From: Polyangiaceae bacterium | Lineage (GTDB): Bacteria > Myxococcota_A > Polyangia > Polyangiales > Polyangiaceae | NCBI GenBank assembly: GCA_023150915.1 | Contig: JAKLKA010000020.1 | Coordinates: 1 to 64,000 of the forward strand | Direction: 5' to 3' | Length of the DNA: 64,000 bases | Part shown: positions 56,599 through 64,000 of the stretch, in pieces | How the letters are laid out: every line of letters begins with the position of its first letter | Position numbering within the stretch: position 1 is the first letter of the stretch | Position numbers and translations under genes: made by a program | Notes under the pieces: generated by a model | The model's input: the letters and a program-made list of their open reading frames with translations, nothing else | Database searches by the model: none | What the model was told of the DNA's origin: nothing

Positions 56599-57852
56599 TC
56601 ACGCCGGCGGCGGCGGGATCTCCACGATGCCCGTTGGGGCAAACGTGGTGTGCTCCCACTGGCCCACGGCGGCCGAGCCGGCGCCCAGGGGGACGGGCTC
56701 GCCGACCAGCTTGGCGCCGTCCCACTTGAGGCGGAACAGCCCGCTGGCGCCCGCGGCGCCGAACTCCGTGGTCAGCAGCACGTCGCCGATCATCGGCTTG
56801 AACTGATCGGCGGCGGCGCCCAGCAGGTGCGAGGTGCCGAAGTTCACGCCGAAGAAGTTCTCCTTCGGGCCGATGTAGTCGATGTCCTCGACCTTCACGC
56901 CGACGTCGTAGGTCGTGCTCGTGCCGTCGGGCGCGAAGGCGTGCAGCAGGTTCTCGTTTTCGGCCCCCGCGATCAGCTTGCCCGCGATGGGGCCGAAGCG
57001 CGCCGGCTTGTCGGGGACGACCAAAGCGCCCTCGAGGTGAACGCCCGCCGAGGCGATCTTGGTGGGCGTGCCTGCGGCCGTGATGCGCCAGACCTCCCCC
57101 GCAGTGGTGACCACGCACAAGTCGCCGCCGAAGGTGCCCACGCGATCGACGTAGAGCGAGCCGCGCATCAGCCCGTTGTTGTCCCCGGGCAGATCGACCC
57201 AGGGGTTGGTCACCGCCGCGCCGTTGTTCGAGATGCGCACGATCTGGCCGTCGATGCCGTTGCCCACGAACAGATCGCCGGGCACGAAGCCGCCCGGGTT
57301 GCCCGATCGCGCGGTCGCGATCTTCACCTCTTCGGTCAGCCCCGTCAGGTTCGAGAACTGCTGGTGCTTGCCGTCCTGCTCGATGCGCTCGAAGCCGCTG
57401 GGCGTGCCCGTGGGGTAGTTGACCGAGACCACCACCGACTTGGTGGGCTCGTGATAGTCGATGCCGATGGGACTATTGAACGTGGTCGAGATGGCCGTGA
57501 ACGTGATCGCCGGGGGCGCACCGTCGTTGATCGGATCGCTGATGTTCGGCTTGCCGTCGCCGTCGCTGTCGCCGCTGCCCTCGTCCTTGTCCAGCACGCC
57601 GTCTTGATCCGTGTCCTGATCGGGGGGGCCGCCGTCGGGCAGGACCAGGCCGCCACTGCCGCCTCCGCTGCCGCCGCTCGCGGACGATCCGCCGCTGCCG
57701 CCGCTGGCGCTGCTGCCTCCGCTGCCGCCGCTGGCGCTGCTGCCTCCGCTGCCCCCCAGGCTGGGGCCTGCCGTGGCCGCGGGGTCCGCGGAGCACGCGG
57801 CGAGGGCTCCGCAGACCAGTGGAACCACGCTGACCGCGGTGAGCGTCTTCAT
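56599..57852 (-). CDS. Secreted lipoprotein with Gly/Ser/Ala repeat linker and calcium-binding (thrombospondin type 3-like) motif
   Basis: Lipobox VCGALAACSAD; GGSGGSSAS tandem repeats; DQDTDQDGVLDKDEGSGDSDGDGKPNISDP. Confidence 0.8.
   Translation of the reverse strand: MKTLTAVSVVPLVCGALAACSADPAATAGPSLGGSGGSSASGGSGGSSASGGSGGSSASGGSGGGSGGLVLPDGGPPDQDTDQDGVLDKDEGSGDSDGDGKPNISDPINDGAPPAITFTAISTTFNSPIGIDYHEPTKSVVVSVNYPTGTPSGFERIEQDGKHQQFSNLTGLTEEVKIATARSGNPGGFVPGDLFVGNGIDGQIVRISNNGAAVTNPWVDLPGDNNGLMRGSLYVDRVGTFGGDLCVVTTAGEVWRITAAGTPTKIASAGVHLEGALVVPDKPARFGPIAGKLIAGAENENLLHAFAPDGTSTTYDVGVKVEDIDYIGPKENFFGVNFGTSHLLGAAADQFKPMIGDVLLTTEFGAAGASGLFRLKWDGAKLVGEPVPLGAGSAAVGQWEHTTFAPTGIVEIPPPPA
57676..57756 (-). 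repeat. 27-bp tandem repeat x3 encoding GGSGGSSAS in the lipoprotein linker
   Basis: Protein reads GGSGGSSAS GGSGGSSAS GGSGGSSAS; DNA repeats ctgccgccgctggcgctgctgcctccg. Confidence 0.7.
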
Positions 57853-58015
57853 GGGTGGCAGTGTAGCGGATCGGTGGCCGGAGGCCGCGCCCGACGCTCA
57901 ACCCCGCCCGATCGCTGCCACCTCCCCGCAGAACGCGGCCAGCGCGTCGCGGCCCGCCGCCGCCGAGCTGAACAGCATCAGCCCGTCGACCGCCGGCCAC
58001 CCGCACTGGTGGCGC

Positions 58016-58375
58016 TCAGGCCCGCGACAAGTAGTTCTCGGGCACGAACACGTTGCGGATCTTGAACGGGGCGGGGGACTCGACCATCAGCCGCAGGCGC
58101 ATCTCGAACGATCGCGCCGGGAATGGGAAGAACGGCTCGGGGCTGCCGACCTTTGCGACCCACTCGGGCGTGGGCGTTTCCGTCTCGCGACAGAGCGCGC
58201 TCACCACTGCGGCCACGAGCGCCTCGAGACAGCCGGAGGTGGGGAGCGGCTCGGCGACCTGGGCAGCCCGCTCGGCGGGCGGTGCGCGGCGAAAGTCGTC
58301 CACGAACTGATTGATGAACCGCTGGTACGACTCTCCCGCGGCTTTGGCCCGAGCCAGACATTCGACGGCGGTCAT
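58016..58375 (-). CDS. Hypothetical protein, 119 aa
   Basis: Internal Met start [40 protein letters not shown]...[30 protein letters not shown] has ordinary protein-like composition; family not recognised. Confidence 0.5.
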   Translation of the reverse strand: MTAVECLARAKAAGESYQRFINQFVDDFRRAPPAERAAQVAEPLPTSGCLEALVAAVVSALCRETETPTPEWVAKVGSPEPFFPFPARSFEMRLRLMVESPAPFKIRNVFVPENYLSRA

Positions 58376-58487
58376 CACGAATCCGGGAGCTCTTCGAGCA
58401 AGAGGCGCGAACGTCGGGAACACCAGAGCCGGCGACCGCCAGGGCCACCTAAAGCCTTGCCCCGACGCGCCGTTCAACCCTGTTGGC

Positions 58488-59492
58488 ATGGCCTCCGACT
58501 TCACACCCTCTGTCCCCGCGCCGCGGAAGACTCTGTCCGTGGCCCCGATCCTCAGCATCTTCACGCTCCGGCCCAAGGCCCACACCCTACAGCCCCCCGC
58601 CGAGGCCGACGCGGCAGGCGCCGCGGCCCCGCCTACGCGGCGTCGCGCCCGGGTCGCCCTGTGGGGTCTGGCCGCCGTGCTCACCGGAACCAGCGCGCTG
58701 GCGGCGTGGCACTTCGCGAGGCCGCCCAAGGCGCAGCGCCACCAGGCGCCCGCGGTGTACGTGAATGGCGCACCCAAGGAGAAGGTCTCGAGCCACGGCA
58801 TGCCCCAGCGTTGGGGCGCCGGCGGCGTGACCGTGAAGATCGATGCGTCCGTCGAGGCCCTGGGGCCCGGGGCGGTGGCGGCCGTGCAGTCGGGGTTCGG
58901 GGCGTGGATTGCGTCCGACGCAACGCTGCCCAGCGTGACCTTCGACACCACCAGCGGGCTCGAGCCCAAGCTGAAGCCCGACGGCGTCAACGCCGTGATC
59001 TACGCGCCCATCGAGATCCCGGGGCACAGGCACGACTTGGCGCTGACCATCACCTTCGTGGACGAGGCCACCGGTCGCATCGCCGAGAGCGACGTGATCA
59101 TCAACGCCGACAAGAAGTACGCCGTGCTCGCGAGCGCGGAGGGTTGCGAAGCCAAATACGACGTCCAGAGCGTGATCGCGCACGAGGTAGGTCACTTCTT
59201 CGGCCTCGGCGAGGACGACGAGGACCCGACCACGACCATGTTCTACAAGACCTCGAGCTGCGACCTGGGCAAGCGTGACCTCGAAGTGCCCGACCGCAGC
59301 GTGATGGCGCAGCTCTATCTGCAGCCCGTGCCCGCCGGCGGCGGCAGCCCCGAGGCCAACGTTGGCAGCGAGGACAAGGCCGGCGGCTGCAGCGTGGCGA
59401 CGCCCGCAGGGCGCGGCTCGGAGGGCGGTCTGGGCGTGACCGGCGTGGCCCTTGCGGCGCTTCTGGGGCTGCGACGCCGTCGCGCGCGCTGA
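58488..59492 (+). CDS. Matrixin-like zinc metalloprotease with TM/MYXO-CTERM-like C-terminus
   Basis: [25 protein letters not shown] (HExxHxxGxxD then Met-turn-like TTMFY); C-term [36 protein letters not shown]. Confidence 0.83.
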   Translation: MASDFTPSVPAPRKTLSVAPILSIFTLRPKAHTLQPPAEADAAGAAAPPTRRRARVALWGLAAVLTGTSALAAWHFARPPKAQRHQAPAVYVNGAPKEKVSSHGMPQRWGAGGVTVKIDASVEALGPGAVAAVQSGFGAWIASDATLPSVTFDTTSGLEPKLKPDGVNAVIYAPIEIPGHRHDLALTITFVDEATGRIAESDVIINADKKYAVLASAEGCEAKYDVQSVIAHEVGHFFGLGEDDEDPTTTMFYKTSSCDLGKRDLEVPDRSVMAQLYLQPVPAGGGSPEANVGSEDKAGGCSVATPAGRGSEGGLGVTGVALAALLGLRRRRAR

Positions 59493-59510
59493 GCGCGCCA
59501 GCGACGCGCT

Positions 59511-60701
59511 TCAGTACAGGACCCAGCCGCACAGCGCGGCGCCGAGGGCGAACCCGGCGCCGAGGGCGATGCTGGCCGTTCCCCAGGCGCGCCGGGGCTC
59601 CAGCCCCCGCACGGCACGCAGCGCTTTCTGGAGGTCGTCGTCGCGCGAGTCGTTGCCCGGGTCGTCGCGGCGGTCGTCACGCTCGTCCCAGTCGTAGGTG
59701 TATTCCAGGTCTTCCATCGACGGCATGCGCGGCGCGCGCGGGATGTTCAGGCCGTCGCCCGGATCGCGCGGGGCAACTTGCTCTGCGGGGGCCGGCGGCG
59801 CCGGCTTGGCAACCAGCGGGATGGGCTCACCCGAGGCCTGGGATGCCAGGCGCTGGGGGCGCCGCGATCCGCTGGCATGGAGCGACAGCACGGCCAGAAG
59901 TCCGTGAACGCTCTGCAGGCGCAGCTCGCGATCGGCGGCGAGCGAAAGCTCGACCGCCGCCGAGATCTCGGCCGGGACGGCGGGCAAGCGTGCGTCGAGG
60001 GGCTCGAAGTTGCCGCTCTGGGCGGCGATCACGATCTGGCGCAGCGAGTCGAACGGGAACGGCGGCTCGCCGGTCAGCATCTCGTAGAGCATGGCGCCCG
60101 CGGCGAACACGTCCGCCCGCGCGTCGACGTCGCCGCCCGTGGCCTGCTCGGGCGCCATGTAGAGCGGGGTGCCCGCGCCGCCACGGCGCGTGTGCATGCC
60201 GCCCTCGGCGATGCCGAAGTCGAACACCTTGACCACGGGCTGGTCGGGGCGCCGGTGCGAGACGAAGACGTTCGAGGGCTTGAGATCGCAGTGCACGATG
60301 CCTTCGCGGTGCGCCGCTGCGACGGCTTCCAGAACCTGCGCCATCAGCTCGCAGGCATAGGGCAAGGGGAGGGGGCCGCGCCGCTCCAGGATTTCGCTCA
60401 GCGTCTCGCCTTCGAGCAGCTCCATCACGATGAACGGCGTGCCCTCGCGGTCCAGCCCCAGATCGATCATGTCCACCACGTGCGGGTGGGCGACCCGGGC
60501 GGTGATGCGCGCCTCGGTCAGGAAGGCGTCGCGCAGCGAGCCGTCGCGGGCCAGATCGCGGCTCATCACCTTCACCGCCACCTTCTTGCCGACCAACAGG
60601 TTCTCGGCCTCGTAGACCGCGCCCTGGGTCCCCGACCCCAGCACGCGCCCGAGCGCATATTTCCCCCCGAGCACGCGGGGGGCTGACAGAGCGGAAGCCA
60701 T
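59511..60701 (-). CDS. Serine/threonine protein kinase with C-terminal TM segment
   Basis: YALGRVLGSGTQGAVYEAENLLVGKKVAVKVM; GIVHCDLKPSNVFVS; VKVFDFGIAEGG; GTPLYMAPEQATGGDVDARADVFAAGAMLYEMLTGEPPF. Confidence 0.96.
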   Translation of the reverse strand: MASALSAPRVLGGKYALGRVLGSGTQGAVYEAENLLVGKKVAVKVMSRDLARDGSLRDAFLTEARITARVAHPHVVDMIDLGLDREGTPFIVMELLEGETLSEILERRGPLPLPYACELMAQVLEAVAAAHREGIVHCDLKPSNVFVSHRRPDQPVVKVFDFGIAEGGMHTRRGGAGTPLYMAPEQATGGDVDARADVFAAGAMLYEMLTGEPPFPFDSLRQIVIAAQSGNFEPLDARLPAVPAEISAAVELSLAADRELRLQSVHGLLAVLSLHASGSRRPQRLASQASGEPIPLVAKPAPPAPAEQVAPRDPGDGLNIPRAPRMPSMEDLEYTYDWDERDDRRDDPGNDSRDDDLQKALRAVRGLEPRRAWGTASIALGAGFALGAALCGWVLY

Positions 60702-60756
60702 GGCCCCCCCTTGAACGGACGCACCCCGTCGGGCTTTAGGTGGTATCTGAGGCCGC

Positions 60757-62097
60757 TTGGCTTCGGTCCCGGATCCGGTCCCCCTGTTCTCTGCCCGCGA
60801 GAGTCACGCGCCGCTCGAGCCGGCGCTCGCTGCGGCGTTTGCGCGTGTGCTCCAAAGTGGGCGGTTCGTGCTGGGCGAAGAGGTTGCCGCGTTCGAGCGC
60901 GAGCTCGCGGCGTGGCTCGAGGTCGATGCCGACTGCGTGGTCGGCGTGTCGTCGGGCAGCGACGCGCTGGTGGCCGCGCTGCTGGCCCTCGATGTGGGTG
61001 CAGGTGCCGAGGTGGTCACCACGCCCTTCACCTTCGTGGCCACCGCCGAGGCCATCGCGCGGGTCGGCGCGCGCCCGGTGTTCGCCGACATCGATCCCGT
61101 CACCCTGAATCTCGATCCGGCCGCGGCCCGTGCCGCGATCACCGAGCGCACCCAGGCCGTCATCCCGGTGCACCTGTTTGGCCACCCCGCCCCGATGGAC
61201 TTCGGCAGCGTGCCGGTCATCGAGGACGCCGCCCAAGCCATCGGCGCGCGCACGGCAGGCAAGCGGGTGGGCACGATCGGGGCTGCGGGCTGCTTCAGCT
61301 TCTTCCCCACCAAGCCTCTGGGGGCGCTGGGCGATGGCGGCGCGGTTGTCACCCAAAGTGGCGGTCCAGCCGACCGCGTGCGGCGCCTCCGGCAACATGG
61401 CTCGGCAGACCGCCGCGCGCATCTCGAGCTTGGCGGCAACTGGCGGCTCGACGCGCTTCAGGCCGCCCTCTTGCGTGCGAAGCTGCCGCACCTCGCCGGC
61501 TGGATCGATCAGCGGCGAGCCCTGGCCGCCGCCTATTCCCGCGCGCTGGCCGACCTCGACGCGATATCGTTGCCCGCCGCCGCCGTCGGCAACGAGCCCG
61601 CCTGGGCGCATTACGTGCTGCGCGTCCACGACGGACGACGCGACGGACCACGCGACGGACCACGCGACGGACCACGCGACGGACCACGCGACGGACGACG
61701 CGACGGACCACGCGACGGACCACGCGGCGGACGACGCGACGGACCACGCGACGGACCACGCGACGGACCACGCGGCGGACGACGCGACGGACCACGCGAC
61801 GGACGACGCGACGGACCACGCGACGGACGACGCGACGGACCACGCGACGGACCACGCGACGGACCACGCGACGCGCTCGCGCAGCACCTCGAAGCGCACG
61901 CCATCGGATGCGCCGTCTACTATCGACGGCCGCTGCATCTCGAGCCGGCCTTCGCGCACCTCGGCTACGCGCGCGGCGCGTTCCCCCACGCCGAGCGCGC
62001 GGCCGACGAGCTGATCGCGCTCCCGCTCTTTCCCGGCCTGGACGCCGACCGCCAGGGCCGCGTCATCGACGCCGTCCGCAGCTTCTTCCGACCGTGA
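60757..62097 (+). CDS. DegT/DnrJ/EryC1/StrS family sugar aminotransferase with in-frame 20-unit (DGPR/DGRR) insertion
   Basis: GVSSGSDALVAALLALDVGAGAEVVTTPFTFVATAEAIARVGARPVFADIDPVTLNLDP; VIEDAAQAIGARTAGKRVGTIGAAGCFSFFPTKPLGALGDGGAVV; C-terminal GCAVYYRRPLHLEPAF. TTG start. Confidence 0.9.
   Translation: MASVPDPVPLFSARESHAPLEPALAAAFARVLQSGRFVLGEEVAAFERELAAWLEVDADCVVGVSSGSDALVAALLALDVGAGAEVVTTPFTFVATAEAIARVGARPVFADIDPVTLNLDPAAARAAITERTQAVIPVHLFGHPAPMDFGSVPVIEDAAQAIGARTAGKRVGTIGAAGCFSFFPTKPLGALGDGGAVVTQSGGPADRVRRLRQHGSADRRAHLELGGNWRLDALQAALLRAKLPHLAGWIDQRRALAAAYSRALADLDAISLPAAAVGNEPAWAHYVLRVHDGRRDGPRDGPRDGPRDGPRDGRRDGPRDGPRGGRRDGPRDGPRDGPRGGRRDGPRDGRRDGPRDGRRDGPRDGPRDGPRDALAQHLEAHAIGCAVYYRRPLHLEPAFAHLGYARGAFPHAERAADELIALPLFPGLDADRQGRVIDAVRSFFRP
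61630..61869 (+). repeat. 12-bp minisatellite (gacggaccacgc and variants), 20 units, inside an aminotransferase gene
   Basis: 240 bp; in frame encodes DGRR, DGPR x4, DGRR, DGPR x2, GGRR, DGPR x3, GGRR, DGPR, DGRR, DGPR, DGRR, DGPR x3. Confidence 0.97.
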
Positions 62098-62116
62098 CCG
62101 TGCCGCGCCGTGGGTG

Positions 62117-62720
62117 CAGGATGTCCGAAACGCGGACAAGTTGGGGTGACCGCGCCACGCGGTGGGCACAGGTTGTCCGCCACGCGGACAAGTCATGCAG
62201 ACCGCGCCACGCGGTGGGCACGGGTTGTCCGCCACGCGGACAAGTCATGCGGCCCGCGCGACGCGATGGGCACAGGTTGTCCGCCACGCGGACAAGTTGG
62301 GGTGTCCGCGCTACGCGGTGGGTGCAGGTTGTCCGCCGCGCGGACAAGTCATGCGGCCCGCGCCACGCGGTGGGCACAGGTTGTCCGCCACGCGGACAAG
62401 TCATGCAGCCCGCGCCACGCGGTGGGTGCAGGTTGTCCGCCGCGCGGACAAGTCATGCAGCCCGCGCCACGCGGTGGGCACAGGTTGTCCGCCGCGCGGA
62501 CAAGTCATGCAGCCCGCGCGACGCGGTGGGTGCAGGTTGTCCGCCACGCGGACAAGTCATGCAGCCCGCGCCACGCGGTGGGCACAGGTGTCCGCCGCGC
62601 GGACAAGTCATGCGGCCCGCGCCACGCGGTGGGCACAGGTTGTCCGCCACGCGGACAAGTCATGCGGCCCGCGCGACGCGATGGGCACAGGTTGTCCGCC
62701 GCGCGGGCAGGGCGGCCTCG
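62117..62720. repeat. 52-bp tandem repeat array, about 12 units, each with hairpin TTGTCCGC-(CAC/CGC)-GCGGACAA (REP/BIME-like)
   Basis: caggttgtccgcc unit starts at 62117, 62169, 62221, 62273, 62325, 62377, 62429, 62481, 62533, 62585, 62636, 62688; one 51-bp step. Confidence 0.95.
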
Positions 62721-62735
62721 GCGCGCGCCCCGGCG

Positions 62736-63560
62736 TCAACGGCGAGGCAGCGGCCTCACCAGGCGGATCAAGGTGTCGGGTAGGAGCAAGCGCGAGTCGC
62801 CAAGACAGAGCTGGGCTGCTCGCAGCAGACCGGGGTCGCTGGGTTCCATCGCGATGCGACGCACCGTCCGTGTGCTCAGCCCCGCCGCATGGGCGATCGC
62901 GTTGGTGTCGCGCCAACCCTGGTGCAGTGCAAGCTGGACCACCAGCCTGCGCCGAATCGTTGGCGGGGACCACGGCGTGGCGGCGAACGCCGCTCGGCGG
63001 ATCGCATCCAGAGGCACGTTGCAGACCTCGCGCGGTGCGGATGGGACCGGCGGTGGAGTCCCGCTCACGTCGACGGACGGGTCGCCCGACACGTAGCCGT
63101 GGAGCCAAGTTCCCAGCCCGCGGCTCGGCCGCCCAAGCACCTTCCCCAGTGTCTGCTCGCTGACCCACGGGTTCAGCTCGGCGCCAAGAAGCCCGCGGTG
63201 CGTGGACCACGGCCACGAGAGCGGGTCGCGAGTCAGCTTCGCGCGGCATGGATTCAGGTGGATGTACCGTACGAGTCGCTCGAGGTGCAGGCCGTTCGCC
63301 ACCTCCTCGGGCTCGGGGACTGGCTCGAACACTCGCTTCGATGCCGTCCTCGTCAGCCCGGACAGGATCCCTCCCAGGCGGATCTTGGCGGCGTTCGGGT
63401 TCGGTTCCTCCGTGAGCAGATGAAAGTGCTCCGGCAAGATGCACGCGGAGAGCGCGAGCGGAAACCCAGCCCGAAGACGCCACCAGAGCCACCAAGCCGT
63501 CTCCGGATCGGCGAGTGGCCTTTGACCCCTGAGCGCGTGAGCGACGACATGAATCAGCAT
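62736..63560 (-). mobile_element. REP-associated tyrosine transposase (RAYT; Y1_Tnp/HUH family)
   Basis: MLIHVVAHALRGQRPL...CILPEHFHLLTEEP (HxH metal site) and RLVRYIHLNPCRAKL (catalytic Tyr helix), DnaA/HTH-like C-terminus AIAHAAGLSTRTVRRI; flanked on both sides by hairpin repeat arrays. Confidence 0.88.
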
Positions 63561-63658
63561 GTCCCCTCATCGGCCGTCCGTCGCGCGAGTTGCGTGCAAC
63601 TTTGCGGCGCTGATGCGTCCACCCTCGCTTCGCTCGGAACCGCCGCAAAGCACCGCGC

Positions 63659-63990
63659 CACGTGTCGGGCCACGCGGACAAGTCGTGCGGCTCGCGCGAC
63701 GCGGTGGGCACAGGTTGTCCGCCACGCGGCCAAGTCACGCGGCCCGCGCGACGCGGAGGGTGCAGGTTGTCCGCCACGCGGACAAGTTGGGGTGTCCGCG
63801 CTACGCGGTGGGCACAGGTTGTCCGCCACGCGGACAAGTCGTGCGGCCCGCGCGACGCGGTGGGCACAGGTTGTCCGCCACGCGGACAAGTCATGCGGCC
63901 CGCGCGACGCGATGGGCACAGGTTGTCCGCCGCGCGGCCAAGTCACGCGGCCCGCGCGACGCGGGGGGTGCGGGTTGTCCGAAACGCGGG
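63659..63990. repeat. Second array of the same 52-bp REP-hairpin repeat, about 6 units, same orientation
   Basis: Unit starts at 63711, 63763, 63815, 63867, 63919, 63971 plus a degenerate 5' unit at about 63659. Confidence 0.93.
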
Positions 63991-64000
63991 GCGCTACCGG

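Noticed and set aside
57978-58448. 156-aa minus-strand ORF as an alternative to the 119-aa ORF at 58016-58375
   Set aside because: Less protein-like composition; the 119-aa frame looks better, but neither has a recognised family. A short frame after it ([39 protein letters not shown]) may be a gene remnant, not supported enough to call.
60711-62783. 690-aa plus-strand ORF and 499-aa minus-strand ORF (60736-62235)
   Set aside because: Open only because the DegT gene, 12-bp minisatellite and 52-bp array lack stops in several frames; (TTRR)n and VAWSVAWS runs are alternate-frame translations of the repeat.
62608-63894. 428-aa minus-strand ORF overlapping RAYT
   Set aside because: Begins and ends in the 52-bp arrays and overlaps the RAYT gene in another frame; RAYT frame has the HUH and Tyr motifs.
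62117-63990. CRISPR array
   Set aside because: Units are contiguous 52-bp near-identical repeats without unique spacers, and there are no cas genes; hairpins plus RAYT indicate a REP/BIME-type element.

Overview
High-GC window, probably myxobacterial (MYXO-CTERM-like C-termini, Gly-rich-linker lipoproteins, FG-GAP proteins). It is dominated by a roughly 55 kb exopolysaccharide/O-antigen type locus: nucleotide-sugar enzymes, GT4 glycosyltransferases, Wzx- and Wzy-like proteins, initiating sugar transferase, Wzc-type BY-kinase, CapD/WbpM-type dehydratase, polysaccharide lyase-like proteins and two glutamine-type AsnB enzymes. Two Rpn/PD-(D/E)XK nuclease paralogs bracket the locus in opposite orientation. 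Inside it (minus strand, 2489-5910) is a compact lasso-peptide-type RiPP operon: PqqD-like B1/RRE, B2 protease, HPr-kinase-like kinase and AsnB-like cyclase without the glutaminase Cys. I also found a 55-aa precursor ORF at 2489-2656 that is below the length cutoff of the supplied ORF track. It reads MSHGHEPNKPIDQNPERTPEPRGYEAPRLVELGSLRDLTH|GGGGESDLAGGGPDS, carries the canonical leader motif YxxPxLxxxGxxxxxT, and ends in Ser, the residue class phosphorylated by paeninodin-type lasso kinases. The right end has a sugar aminotransferase interrupted in frame by 20 copies of a 12-bp minisatellite, and a REP-associated tyrosine transposase (RAYT) flanked by two arrays of a 52-bp REP-hairpin tandem repeat. 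All calls come from reading the sequence and translations; no database search was run.
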